Part shown: piece by piece, positions 21,001-31,939 of the stretch
Layout: every line of letters starts with the position of its first letter
How positions within the stretch are numbered: position 1 is the stretch's first letter
From: Pinguiococcus pyrenoidosus
Taxonomy: Eukaryota > Sar > Pinguiophyceae > Pinguiochrysidales > Pinguiochrysidaceae
Assembly (NCBI GenBank): GCA_019677205.1
Contig: JAAMXY010000738.1
Location: 1-64,000, forward strand
DNA: 64,000 bases
Reading direction: 5' to 3'
Made by a program: the position numbers and the translations under genes
Notes under the pieces: generated by a model
Seen by the model: the letters and a program-made list of their open reading frames with translations, nothing else
Told to the model about the DNA's origin: nothing
Database searches by the model: none

Positions 21001-23202
21001 GGCGGAAGAGCTTCGGGTTCGTTCTTGCATGATGGCATGGCTGCACTAAGGACACGTAGGTCCGAGTACACTCATCTTGCCACGGTCACAATGTTGCGGA
21101 TTGTAGGAGCAGGCTTTGTTGGACATCTGTTCCTTTGAAACCTGCAAATGCATTGGGCACCACAGTGGCTTCTTCGCGAAATGGAGGGAGGCTGCGTGGA
21201 AAGCCTTCGCCGCCGTCAGTGGTCAGGAGGAGACGGTAGGCGTCATGCATGACGTGCGGGAGAAGAGGAGATGCACGGACGAGCAGCTGATAAGATTGCC
21301 CATGCATGTTGCGTAGGATCTCGACCGGACCATCTCCCGCTATCAGCAATGCCTGCTCATCACCAGGTGATTGACTAGATTCCGTCTGTATTCCTGTCGA
21401 CCTGACACTCCGTCAGAATGCAGCCGTCCGGACTCCCGGTCTCGGCAGGCGGTCGCGGGCTCTCTTCTCTTGACATCCATTGATCTGCCCCGCGGCGTCT
21501 AGGTTTTGGCTGGAGCAGCTCTCGAACCTGAAACTTCTCAAGACCAAGTGTCTGGCGCGGAACTACGTGGGCTTCATCAGCAGCATCGACCAAGCAAGGG
21601 TCTTCTGCGAGCGAGCGGTGGCTCACTTCCTTGTCGGCATGGGGGAGTTCTTGGTAGATCTTGGCGACAAGGCGTCCAAAGCAGGTGTGCCAGGCATTCG
21701 GCGGAGTGGCGTTTCACCAAGCATTGCTGATTCATCTTCGGTCGTTGGCGCTGTAGACTTCTCGGATTTCCTTGGCGTCGCGAAGAATATAGTCAGCTTT
21801 CTCTCCACGCACCGCGCAGACGTTCGCTTGGAAGCCTGGCTTTGCTACTTCGTGTTGGCCCGCGAGGAACAAGGTCGAGCTGGCACAGAGTCTGTGGAAG
21901 TGCTAGACCAAGGCCCCGCGGGGGAAAGAGCTGCTTCGCTCGAGACCTCAGTCATGCTGAAGGAGGCGCTCAGGTATGCTACCGAAGCTGAGCACGTGTC
22001 GTCGACCTTCCCTCTCATTTGTCGGGGACGTCCCCCAGGGCTGCTTGTGACCTGGAGATGTTTGGCGTCCTCGCATCAGATCCGGAACGGAGCCAGCCTT
22101 CACCGGCCGCGCTGGCAGACTTGGAGAAGGTAAAGCAGAACGGATCGAACCCTGCACGGGGGATTACCGCCACTTTTCCGCCTTCTGCCCATCCCCCTCT
22201 CTCTGATCACTCGTTCGTTTCCGAATGATCCCGTCATTTCCTCTCTGTCGGCGTTCAGGTGCTGCTGCTTTCCGCGTCGGCCACCGCTTCCTGCATAGAG
22301 GATCCAGCAGGTAAGGAGCCTTAGCTCCCCATCTAGGCAGTATTGGTTGGTTGTGCAGTTCTTCTGCCTTCGCTTGGATTGTGGTGCTGCCACTGCAAGG
22401 GAAAGGCGAACGGCTTGTGCGGGTATCTGATCTAGGTTGTGCCGGCCGCCGAAGGAATGTGGCCACAGAGTCTTGCAGGAGAGCTGCTCACCATCTCGTC
22501 TGCTGCAAACCCCTTCTACCAGTGGGTTCCGATCTAGATCACCTGTGCAAGGAGGCGTTCCAGACAGTCCCCGCAATTTCGAACGCCAAACAGACGGATG
22601 ACTGGATCTCTGAGGAATGGGTGAGCTCCGTGATCTTGGCCCACGACCTTTTCGCGGTCTCTCTCTCTCTTTCTCTCTCTGTCTCTCTCGTTCCTAACTT
22701 CGGCGGCTCATGGTCCCTATGCTTGACGCAGTTCTCAGCGGCGGAGAGGGCGATGACGGTTCTCCACGCCTCGCGATTGGAAAGGGGGTACACGCCTTAC
22801 TCGCTCTTCCTGAAGCCGGTTCTGCATCGTAAGTCGATTGATGCCTGCGTTTGGGAAGCCCGCGTAAGGTTGGACCAGGTCGCCTTCTCACGCTCTTTCT
22901 CTCGTCTTTCACGGCAGACTTCATGCTGGCATGCGCCAATGAGCCGCGGATATCCGCCGAACAGAGTAGAATAGGTAGTATGGTAGCGGCGTTGACTGCC
23001 GAACAGAAGGCGTAGGAAGCCACAACGATCATCACAAGAGGTGATGCCACATGGCAGTCAACAAGAAGAAGCCCAGCATCAGCCCGCGAAGGCTTCTGAA
23101 CCTCCGCTCAGCAACAACGTTGAACGAGATCACCGTCCCGGACGCTCTACGCCATCAAGAAATCAGTTTGTCTCCCGGTGGACTCTCGCTCCGCAAGAGT
23201 AG
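17469..23202 (+). CDS. Large many-exon polyglutamine protein of unknown function
   Basis: A series of phase-compatible exons runs along the + strand. The start is uncertain: ATG at 17469, 17872 (MHGRDRPYGGFY) or further upstream. The N-terminal exon has an acidic piece, then a Gln tract (about 17947-17999) and a Pro/Gln/Gly-rich region (ANPYGFGRMAPPFEPG). Later exons are helical and hydrophobic: SPFYVQVARLRRYQASEVG, RDVSLLSPRNLGVECVE, CRRCSGQSRHIELGTYADQ, YENLVLLTPEDQKYLFML, AADSIEQLLRDSKSEAVP, LPERANVRRAALAIITSL, KLLKTKCLARNYVGFISS and SAAERAMTVLHASRLER. The likely end is TPSRNQFVSRWTLAPQE before TAG at 23200-23202. The layout (low-complexity N-terminus, alpha-solenoid-like C-terminus) resembles RNA-processing scaffolds such as Pat1, but I find no diagnostic motif. 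Whether it is one gene or two is not certain. Confidence 0.45.
17944..18003 (+). repeat. CAG/CAA repeat encoding polyglutamine
   Basis: About 17 Gln codons, mixed CAG and CAA, with a single His interruption, inside the N-terminal exon of the large + strand gene. Mixed codons indicate selection on protein rather than slippage of a pure DNA repeat. Confidence 0.9.
22655..22692 (+). repeat. CT-rich microsatellite in an intron
   Basis: TCTCTCTCTCTCTTTCTC-type tract on the sense strand within an intron of the large + strand gene, upstream of the exon beginning TTCTCAGCGGCGG at about 22732. Confidence 0.8.
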
Positions 23203-23692
23203 CAGTAAGATCTATCAACCCTTCCTTCCTCCTACCGTGATGTCTTCGCTGTTGCGAGCGGCCGCGGCCACGTCTTCATCTTCACGAAGCAGACCAACAC
23301 TGGCATCACCTCCATCTTCCACTCCTTCCGGCGAGATCCATGCTTGCGGTTCTGAACAACGACATCATTCGCTGCTTAAAGAAGCCTTTCTCTAGATCTG
23401 GCCAGGGCCTCAACCTCACATCACACCGGCAGAATGTGGTTTGGCTTCGCTAAAGCAGGGCATGCCGTCTCTTGTACGGTGGACGGCTCGAGCATGTATT
23501 GAGCTTGTGGACGATTGCTGCGTCGCACGTAGAGAGTCTCCCGAGCAAGAGTGGGAGAGACGCTCACTCAATGGAACGAATGGTTGCCACACGGAAGCTA
23601 CCAGTGTGGTCTGCGGGTCTGTGAGCAATGCGACTCCTCTCTCCTCCGTGCCTCATCCTCGGACCTCTACGAAACGCTCTCTCTGCTTCTCC
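23203..23692. other. Convergent 3' interval
   Basis: About 490 bases between two 3' ends. Open frames over it are Ser-rich and lack plausible exon borders. Nothing is supported. Confidence 0.35.
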
Positions 23693-25393
23693 TTACTCAG
23701 AACCCTTTCCAGCACCGAAGCCAAAGACGTACTCATCCTGGTACTCCTCGACATTAAAGTCATGAATCACAACCTGTGGCAGGAGAGGGGGTTAGCAAGA
23801 CGCAGGCAGGATGCAGAGCTTCGATCCACTCGGATACCTTATCGTGCGTGCCATCAGAGACCAGAATGGAGTCCTCGAAGGCAAGACTTGAAATCTGCGT
23901 CGTGAATCCTGCGCACATGTCCCGTGGAAATGAGGTAGCGGATGACGCGGAAGAAACGCAGCACCCTGTAAGCAAACGTTCGCGAAATCACTCGGATCCG
24001 GCCCGCATCCTCTTACCTTCGATCGAGAACTGAGGCAACAGTCCTTCGACATCTCCAGACCGCATTGCAGACAGAGGCCAGACCCGGATCGTTCCGTCCA
24101 CGGATGCCGTCACCACCTTCGAGTCATCCGCCTGCGCGAGCGTGAGTCGCAGCGCATCAGTTGAGAGGAGGAGCGACGACGAAAGAAGCTGCTGCATACC
24201 TGCATGGCCACAACGGCTCCTTCATGGGCCTTGAGTCGAACTTCCTCGCCCGCGTCTTCGTTATCCGAGTTCAGGTCCACGTCTGGGTTAAGATTCCAGT
24301 ACTTCACAATCCCTGAGCGAACGAAACGGTCAGACGGGAGTGTGACGCTAGTTCCTGGACGACACTAGAGCTACCATTTGCGCCTCCGGTGAGCAGGCGA
24401 TCTTGTCGGTCGAAGAAGACGCTCCGCACAGAGCAGTTGTGGGCAGCGACAGCAAGGACCGGGCGCCACTTGAGCCCCTCCGCGTGTATTGTGACCCTCC
24501 CGTCCATCAACCCAGCCACCAAGTACCCATCTGCACAAGCTATACAGGCCGCCGGCGAAGGCAGGTGTTTCTCCGTCTCACACGCCCCTGGAAAAACCAT
24601 CATGCTCTTAGCCCCGGAGTCTTTGTTTTTCTTGCCAGACAAGCCGCGAGAGAAAGGACAAGGCGTGTCACGCTGCTCACCCTCCTGAAAGTTCCAGAGC
24701 CGCACCCGGGCGTCCAAGCCCGTGGTTGCAATGCGCTGCACGACGCTCGGACCCGGCGTCGTGGTCGTCGAGTTCTGGCCACCAGAAGCGTCGACGTCGT
24801 TGGCGTCGCTCTTTCCTTCCGAAGCGCCTTCGCTACCGTCTGCGGCATCCTGGAACACAAGCCAGACAACGACAACGTCAGATCACCCAAGGCCTGTGGT
24901 CTGCGCCCTTGGAGTACTGCCGCGGGCAATCTTCCTCTCGCCAATTCCATACCTGCTTCGCGTTCGCGATGGACTTCGTGAAGGGCACAAAGGAAATGCC
25001 GGTCACTCGCATTCCCGCATGCGCATCCGCGATGCAGAAGATGGGCTCCTCCGGATCATAGACATCGAAGACCGCCAGCGCTCCGTCTTGATATCTGTCG
25101 CGGCACGAACCGAGTTAGATGCGTCGGACCCTGGACTTCTTCTGCCGGCGTTCTGTGGCTTCGTACCCCATGGCAAGCCACTTGCCGTCAAACGCGATGG
25201 ACGTGACTTCCGCGTCGTACCCCGCGACCTTGTACTTAAGGGGAGTGCCGAAGAGGTCGTCATCGTACTGATAGAACAGCTCCTCTTCGTCGTCGTCCTC
25301 TTCGTCGTCGTCCTCCGCGGCATAGATCTCCATTGCTGCGTCCGCCTGCAAGACCCATACCCACAGAGAGAGCGAGAGCGCGAGAGAGCGCGC

Positions 25394-25461
<68 letters not shown>

Positions 25462-26426
25462 GAGCGGAGGGATCTCAGTGAACCCAGAAGAAGACGAGGA
25501 GTTGCTCAGAGCTATTTTGTACCTCCTCAGTTGCCTGGGAACGCATGGCCATTGCGTCTTTGTCGATGAGCGTCACATAGGCCGCACCGCTCCGGGTGCC
25601 ATAGGCCATCAACGCCCCGGCCAGCGCCACTCCTCGGACCTGTCGCAGCAGCCATTAGCTTTTCTTACCGACGCTGCTAAGTCCGGCGAGCTTCCATCTT
25701 TCTCACCTCTTCGACCGCGTCCAAGAGGTAGTGCTGCATCACCCCATTTCGCCAGTTCCGAGCGGTCACACGATCTCTAAGAAGGGTTGTTGCTATCGTT
25801 AGCGTCTCAGCGGTGCCTCTCCTTCAGAAAGCGCAGATTCTTCGCCGCCCTCAATTGAAAGCCAGGCACAGACCCAAGCTTGAACCCAAACTGAAACCGA
25901 AACCTAAGCCCAAGCCCGCGTGGCTTGCCTCTCTGCATCTTGTTCACCAGTACTTCCCTCCAAGACGAAGCAAGACCGGCAGCTGCACGCGTCCTTTCGT
26001 CACCGCTTGCAAGCTTCTGGGAAACCCAGGTTTTTGCACCGCTGTCGAGCCGAGCTCTGCATGTATCACCAGGCACAGGCTTGAGATACGTCTTTCAAGA
26101 CCAACGGACCTTTCGACGATCTTATCGCGCAACGTCGTGATGCGCCGCTGCAGAACGCCCATGGCGCCGCGGCCAAAGCTGCCAAGGTCTCCATCTTCCG
26201 GCAGTTTTCGGTCATCTGCGACCATGCGAAGGCCTCTGCATCTGTGGCGCAACTCGAGGCGTCTCCCAAATCTATCGCGGACACAAAGGGAGAGAGAGAG
26301 AGAGAGAGATTCATTTGCTGCGCGCTCATCACATACGGCGACTAGTCAGCTTACGCACCTTGCTGCAGAGAAAGTCTCCACGCGCGTGCAGAGCGCCAGA
26401 GTGAGCAGACAGATTTGGAGCCACAT
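23693..26426 (-). CDS. Plastid-targeted WD-repeat protein
   Basis: The start at 26426 gives a signal peptide (MWLQICLLTLALCTRVETFSAA) split by an intron. The next exon reads in phase into FGRRLELRHRCRGLRMVAD, a basic Ser/Arg-rich transit region like that of HMBS in this window. A coiled helical part follows (MGVLQRRITTLRDKIVER, then ARLDSGAKTWVSQKLASG, SSWREVLVNKMQR), then DRVTARNWRNGVMQHYLLDAVEE and a WD-type propeller: VRGVALAGALMAYGTRSG, an acidic loop (AEDDDEEDDDEEELFYQYDDD), KVAGYDAEVTSIAFDGKWLAMGY, TTGLDARVRLWNFQEG, AHNCSVRSVFFDRQDRLLTGG, AHEGAVVAMQADDSKVVTAS, and a last exon ending VFGFGAGKGSE at TAA 23693-23695. The junction after NKMQR fits a GC-AG intron; no GT donor keeps the frame. 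Two introns carry CT repeats. WD proteins inside plastids are rare; function unknown. Confidence 0.72.
25366..25466 (-). repeat. (CT)n tract in an intron of the plastid WD-repeat gene
   Basis: About 100 bases of GAGAGA/GAAAGA on the + strand, CT-rich on the sense strand, lying in the intron between exons MRSQATEE and ADAAMEIY. Confidence 0.88.
26288..26311 (-). repeat. (CT)n tract in the first intron of the plastid WD-repeat gene
   Basis: GA run on the + strand, CT on the sense strand, just before the acceptor (GCGATAG) of the second exon. It supports the intron that splits the targeting peptide. Confidence 0.82.
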
Positions 26427-27196
26427 CCGACGAGATGGAGCCGGCGAGACACACGGAGGCGCCGCGTTTTGCCACGCTTCTGAGAGAGCTGCAGTTCAAT
26501 TCAGTTCGCGGACCGCGCGGCGCGGCAGCCAGTGGCGCTCTCGGAGCGCCGAAGCGGTCTGGGTACCTTGAGGACGTATACGAAAGCGTTTGAGCGCCTC
26601 TGTGTGCCGAGAGGCGGGCGTTACTTGCACGACACGTGTTGTCTCTCTCACTTCCGGCGCCAAAAAGCTCGAGGTGGGATTCAACAGCAACTTGCCTGTA
26701 GCATGCGGAAACAGAGGAAACTGCTCCGCAAGTTGCTTTTCGGGCTGGTGAAACTCCTTAAGTCGGGTGTGATATGCGAGGCCTAAGAGAAGCAGCTGAT
26801 GGACGCAGCGCCAATGGTGGAGGAAGGAACGAAATATGACAAATGAAATGGTAGAACCTGGAGAAGCAAAGGTTCCTTATTCTTGCATTGGTCTGATGTT
26901 CAGTCTCAAGGAATGACAGACGTTGTATGTAAATTACAAATGATCACATATCCTAATGAAATTCATTCAGAAATACAGGCTAACTTATTTTTGAGATGAT
27001 CACAATTTGAATATGCAGTAACCGCTTCTAAAGGTTTTGATGAAACGCAGCTCAAGACTTCGACAAATCCTAGAGGACAATAACAGATCTATACGATTTA
27101 CCGCCGGTGTCTCTCGACAACCGTCGTATGTCGTTCGTTCGTGCGTTCGTTCGCTGAAAGCGCCAGCTTTCTGGCCAGCGCCGCTTTTTTCGTCAG
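26427..27196. promoter_or_regulatory. Divergent promoter region with AT-rich island
   Basis: About 770 bases between the plastid WD gene (-) and the first transporter (+). An AT-rich island spans about 26820-27040 in otherwise GC-rich DNA. A short GTTC/GTTCG repeat lies at about 27129-27158. No coding exon is supported; the + strand frame starting at 26434 is antisense to the WD gene's promoter. Confidence 0.45.
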
Positions 27197-28702
27197 ATGG
27201 CCAACTCCGAGTTATTCCTAAGCCTGCTGGCAGGGGAAGATGGCAATGGCGATTGCGAAGTGGATGGTCCGCTGCTGGGGCGCCAGGCCTCCAGCCTGCC
27301 AGGCTACGGCACCGGCAGGAGTACGAGGGATGCGTTCACCCGGGTTTCAAGTGCAGATGGCGTACGTGAGGAGCCGCTTGCAGCACCAAGTTCTTCCCTG
27401 GATGTGGAGGCGGTGCAGGGCGGAAGCTGTGCCAGGGCTGGAACCACCAGCACGGCGTGTGTGGCGGTGGCCTTCCTCAAGAGCATGGTGGGGCCGTTCT
27501 TGCTGTATCTGCCCAGGGCCTTCAGCATCGGCGGATATGCCTACAGCTCCATCGTCCTTGCGCTGGTGGCGGCCGTGTCCACGTACAACATGATGCTGCT
27601 CGTGGACTGCCGGGAGGCCACGGGCCTTCGCACCTTCTCCGGCATCGGCAAAGAGGCGGTGGGGCCGTGGGGCCATGGGGCCGTGGAGCTGAGTCTCTTC
27701 GCATCCCAGTTTGCCTACTGCACCACGTACTTCATCTTCGTGGCCGACAACTTGTCAATGGTGCTCGAGGTCGCTTTTGGATGGCACGTTGGCCAGCTCA
27801 CGCTGATGCTGCTGCAACTGATTGCCTACATCCCCCTTAGCTGGGTCCGGAGGATCAAGGTGCTGAGTCAGGCGATGCTCTTCGCGAACGTGTGCATCGC
27901 CACTGGCATCGTCACCGTGATCGGCTTCGCCTCACACAGGATTGCTGCTGAGGGGTTCCACCGGGACGTCGAAGCCATCAATCCGAAGGGGCTCTTCCTC
28001 TTCACGGGATCAGTCGTCATCTGCTTTGAGGGAATTGGGCTCGTCTTGCCGATCCGGGACATGATGAAGAAGCCCCAAAAGTTCAAGTCCCTGCTCACAC
28101 TGTGCATGCTTGGCTTGACCCTGGTGTACTGTGCGCTCGGCGCGTTTGGCTATCTCGCCTACGGCGGCGGCATCGAGCGCTTCGTCATCCAGTCGGTAGC
28201 TCGGGATCATCCCGGTCCGGGCTCGGTCGCTCAGCTGGCCTACTCCTGTGCCGTCGTGCTCACCTATCCCCTCATGCTTCTCCCCGCGATGAACGTGATC
28301 AACCGCTATCTGGTCCGCTTGGGCCTGTGGAAGCGCTCCAAGACCGACGCCGAGAAAATGATGGAGAACCTCATCCGGACTTTCATCGTGCTGTGCAGCT
28401 TCGGCATCGCGGTGCTTTGTGGCAGGTCGTTCGACAACTTCGTTGGCGTGGTAGGCGCCTTCTGTGCGTGTCCCTTGGCGCTGATCTACCCCATTGTCTT
28501 CCATTATCGGCTCATTGGAACGCCATCTATCACAAAGACGGTACGCCGCTCAAAGCGATAACCCCCCCAGCCGCCCGCCTTTGCTTTGCAGCTGCTCATG
28601 TGACCCGGGCTGCTCTTGCAGGTCGTCCACGGCATCCTCCTACTAGGTGGACTGGTAGGCTTGTTCCTGTGCGCGGCTGTGAGCCTCGCTACGTGGAGCT
28701 AG
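27197..28702 (+). CDS. AAAP/SLC36-type amino acid transporter (first of a tandem pair)
   Basis: Exons 27197-28540 and 28622-28702, 474 residues. A hydrophilic N-terminus of about 90 aa precedes 10-11 membrane segments. The first segment reads FLKSMVGPFLLYLPRAFSIG, the unwound TM1 typical of the amino acid/auxin permease family (vacuolar AVT3/AVT4 and SLC36). Others are YCTTYFIFVADNLSMVLE, LFLFTGSVVICFEGIGLVLPI and FCACPLALIYPIVFHYR. The last exon adds the final segment (VVHGILLLGGLVGLFLCA). Proton-coupled or vacuolar transport of neutral amino acids is inferred from the family. Its neighbour at 29765 is a close paralogue with the single intron at the same place, so the two arose by tandem duplication. 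Confidence 0.92.
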
Positions 28703-29764
28703 CAGGAAACGCAGAGAACGGGGGGTTCCCAGCCTGCCGAGCTCATCAACGGCGCCAGCAACACGAAGGGGTAGCTGCGTGGCCAGTGCCATCATCTGCA
28801 ATGACACCTCGCTGGACGAAGCTGTTGCTGGCGATGCCGGCGTAGGTGCTTGTAGAGCACAGCGCTCCTCGATACCATGTGTGTCTGCAAGCGCACCGCG
28901 AGCAAAACTTCGTGCTTGCGCTTGTGAAGAACCTTGGACGGCTTCAAGGCGCGAGGAAGTGGGGCAAGTGCTGCCAACGCCAACTCAGATCGAGGTTATT
29001 TTTGAGACTAGGACATTGAAAATCCATGGTGCTATCGGCTCGCTGCTTTCGGCGAAAGCTTGAGTGCACTGGACTGCCTGTGCTGTTTGTCGAAGCACGC
29101 ATTGTGAAGTTGGGGTCGCCGTCGCGCACACATCATGTTGTCTTCGCTGAGGAGCAAATTTGAAGAGTATGACAGGCCAGAGACGGAGACCAAGGGAGAG
29201 AAAGACACAGAGTCGCAGGGATCAGATGCTTGGAGACCTCGTGACATCAGAAGCACTGTCTTTTTTGGGGGGGGGAGGGTCTCCGCGCTGAAGCTTCCCT
29301 ACTGCTCGGCGTTTCAGGGCGTTTCAGGGCGTATTCGTGTTCATCAAACAACAAGGAGGAGATGGTGCTTGCTTCCAAAGAGAAAACTACACAGCCAACG
29401 CACACGCGAAAGCAGGACTCGCTCGAGTTCGTGAGGAAGCAGAGAAAGGAACGAGCGAGCGATGTGGCGGGAAAATCGAGGAGGCAACGGTTCTTCCACT
29501 TCTCTATTGGCCAGTAGCACAGACAAACTGCGGATTCAAAGGCCAGAGAAACAATCAGAAAACCATCAAGCCAATTAAGTTCGGTGTAGGAACACTTTAA
29601 AAATATTCAATATAGTATCAGCCAATGAACAGATGGCGCCAGTCTGAAGACTCCATTGCGCTTTCGAAGACTTTTATGTACTTTCCCGCGCTTTTTGGTC
29701 TGTCGTGGACGGTTTGACGCCGCTCACTGCCCCGCCACATGCCGCTCCTTCTTCGGTGAGAGGC
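28703..29764. promoter_or_regulatory. Intergenic region and promoter of the second transporter
   Basis: About 1 kb without a supported gene. Near the right end lie an AT-rich island (about 29575-29620), CCAATGAAC at 29622, and TTTCCCGCGCTTTTTGGT at 29682-29699, 66 bases before the ATG at 29765. An antisense GCGGGAAA lies at 29467-29474. Confidence 0.5.
29682..29699 (+). promoter_or_regulatory. E2F-type element TTTCCCGCGC with GCTTTTTGGT extension
   Basis: TTTCCCGC fits the E2F/DP consensus TTTSSCGC. The full 18 bases TTTCCCGCGCTTTTTGGT recur exactly at 33090-33107, before the JMJD4 gene. Binding is inference. Confidence 0.5.
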
Positions 29765-31362
29765 ATGTCAGAGTCACCGGAGGCCTCCTCGACGCAGCTT
29801 CTGGAGCATCCGAGTGGAGCGGACATGAACTCCAGCTACAACAGGCTTTGCGCCGATCTGCAGAAACTGAGGAGCGACGATGTCGCAGGCGAAGAAGAGC
29901 AGCCGGACGAGGCGCTCGGCGAGGAGGATGGACTCATCAACGCGCGCAAGACTGCGGCGTCCGCGGACAGATCCGAGCGGCGCTCGCTGGCACACAATGC
30001 TTCCAAAGGCGGCGACTTCGGTCCGGGAGGTTTTCGGCGCGAGAGGGTTTCTGCCGCCGCCGATGAGCCCGGCACCGCGACGACGTTTCGAGTGGCGCTG
30101 ACCTTCCTCAAGAGTATGGTGGGACCGTTCCTGCTGTACATGCCCAAGGCGTTCAGCATCGGTGGCTACGCGTACGGCTCGTGCATGGTGGCCTTGGTGG
30201 CGGCCATCTCCAGCTACAACATGCTGCTGCTGCTGGACTGCCGCGACGTGTCCGGACAGCGCACGTTTGGCGAGATCGGCAAGGCAGCTGTTGGGTCCTG
30301 GGGCCAGAACGCGGTGGACTTCAGCCTGTTCACATCGCAGTTCTCGTACTGCACCACATACTTCATCTTCGTCGCGGACAACGTCTCCATGGTGCTGGAG
30401 ACGCTCTTCGCCGTCAAGGTCCACTCATTGACGCTCATGATACTGCAGCTGTTCATCTACATCCCCCTGAGCTGGATCCGAGAGATGAAGACGCTCAGCA
30501 AGGCGATGATCTTCGCGAACACCTGCATCGTCGTCGGACTGGTCACAGTGCTGGGCTTCGCGATCGAGAGAATAGCCGCGGAGGGCTTCGCGAAGGACGT
30601 GCGGCCGATCGATGTCAACGGCATCTTTCTCTTCACCGGCTCCGTGGTGATCGTCTTCGAGGGAATCGGACTGGTGCTGCCCATCCGCGACATGATGGCC
30701 CAGCCGCGCCACTTCAAGCCCCTGCTCACCGTGTGCATGACGGGCTTGACGGTGATGTTCTGCTCCCTCGGTGCCTTTGGCTACCTGGCGTACGGCAGCG
30801 GCATCGAGCGCTTCGTCATCGAGTCCGTGGCCGACGACTTCCCCATCCCGGGATCGATTGCGCAGATGACATACTCCGCGGCCGTGATCTTGACGTACCC
30901 GCTGATGCTCTTCCCTGCAGTCAATGTCATGAACCGCCACCTGAAGCGCTGGGGGCTCTGGAAGATGTCCAAGGCGGCCACCGACCACGTCAAGGACAAC
31001 GTGATGCGGACTGCGCTGGTGCTGCTTAGCTTCGGCGTCGCCGCATCCTGTGGAAAAGAGTTCGACAACTTCGTCGGCGTCGTGGGCGCCTTCTGCGCGT
31101 GTCCTCTCGCGCTGATCTATCCCATCGTGTTCTACCATCGGCTCATTGGCAGCCCGAACGCTGTCGAGAAGGTGAGTACCAGCTAAGAGCAGGGTCGGCA
31201 TCGATGCAACGATGCCCTGGCGCCAGGGTCTTGCCTTTCGGCCGGGCGTCATCTCCTAACTGTCGTCTGATCTTCTCAAAGATCTTCCACGGCGTCCTGC
31301 TCGTCGGCGGCACGGTGGGCTTGGTGCTCTGTGCGGAAGTGAGCCTCGCGACGTGGAAGTAG
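29765..31362 (+). CDS. AAAP/SLC36-type amino acid transporter (second of the tandem pair)
   Basis: Exons 29765-31171 and 31282-31362, 495 residues. I chose ATG 29765 because the open frame further upstream has only a GTG. The N-terminal 115 residues are acidic and differ from the paralogue. From FRVALTFLKSMVGPFLLYMP onward the two proteins are collinear: FSYCTTYFIFVADNVSMVLE, IFLFTGSVVIVFEGIGLVLPI, YGSGIERFVIESVADDF, and the last exon IFHGVLLVGGTVGLVLCAEV. The intron lies at the same position and phase as in the 27197 gene. The role as an amino-acid permease is inferred from the family. Divergent N-termini may give the copies different membranes or regulation. Confidence 0.92.
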
Positions 31363-31939
31363 CTGGAGGTGGGCGACTTCAAGTCTGAAGAAGCCAGCCC
31401 GCTGAAGGCCGTTCTTCGGGGTGCCTCAGCCCTCAGCCGGCGGAGTATGTGCAACGGCATGCTGTCCTCCTGCATCGATGTATGAAATACCGCGAGGGCA
31501 AGCGAGGCGAGGAGCAGAGGGCGAGGAGCCGCTTCTTTGCCTCGGTCCCCACTCCCGTCTCGTCCGTCTCGTCCGTCTCCTCCGTCTCCTCCGTCCCCTC
31601 CTTCTCGTCCCGCTGGAGAAGTTGCTTGCCTCGGAGGTGTTGCGCACACGGAGTCTCTGTGCTGTAGTCGCAATCGTTCGTGCCGCGAGAAGCCCCGGTG
31701 TGCTTTCGCCGGGAACAGAACGGAAACGGAAAGCAAACAGGGAGGTGGAAGAACTCCTTCGACGGTCCCGCGGAACGCGCCCTTTGCGTAAAAAACTGAT
31801 CCTTGTTCTATTCATGGATGGACTCTTTTCGCTTCTATTCTGACATATTGTCACGTCGCGGCGCATCGAGCCGCAAGAACCCGTCGATCACCGAAGTACA
31901 ATCCTACTCAAGTTTCGCAGGTTTATCTCGGCGTCGGCT
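31363..31939. other. Convergent 3' interval with CCGTCTCGT-type repeat
   Basis: About 575 bases between two 3' ends. A degenerate 9-base repeat (CCGTCTCGT / CCGTCTCCT) occupies about 31553-31612. No gene is supported. Confidence 0.5.

Noticed and set aside
25740-26040. F-box in the WD-repeat gene (SSWREVL and NWRNG suggest an F-box-WD protein)
   Set aside because: The upstream exons join to a plastid-targeting presequence and coiled helices; no LPxELxxxI motif of an F-box is present.
25813-26586. Plus-strand frames, including one starting at 26434 that looks protein-like (MEPARHTEAPRF...)
   Set aside because: The minus strand gives a phase-consistent signal peptide, CT-rich intron and transit region over the same bases, leading into the WD gene. 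The plus frame has no continuation.
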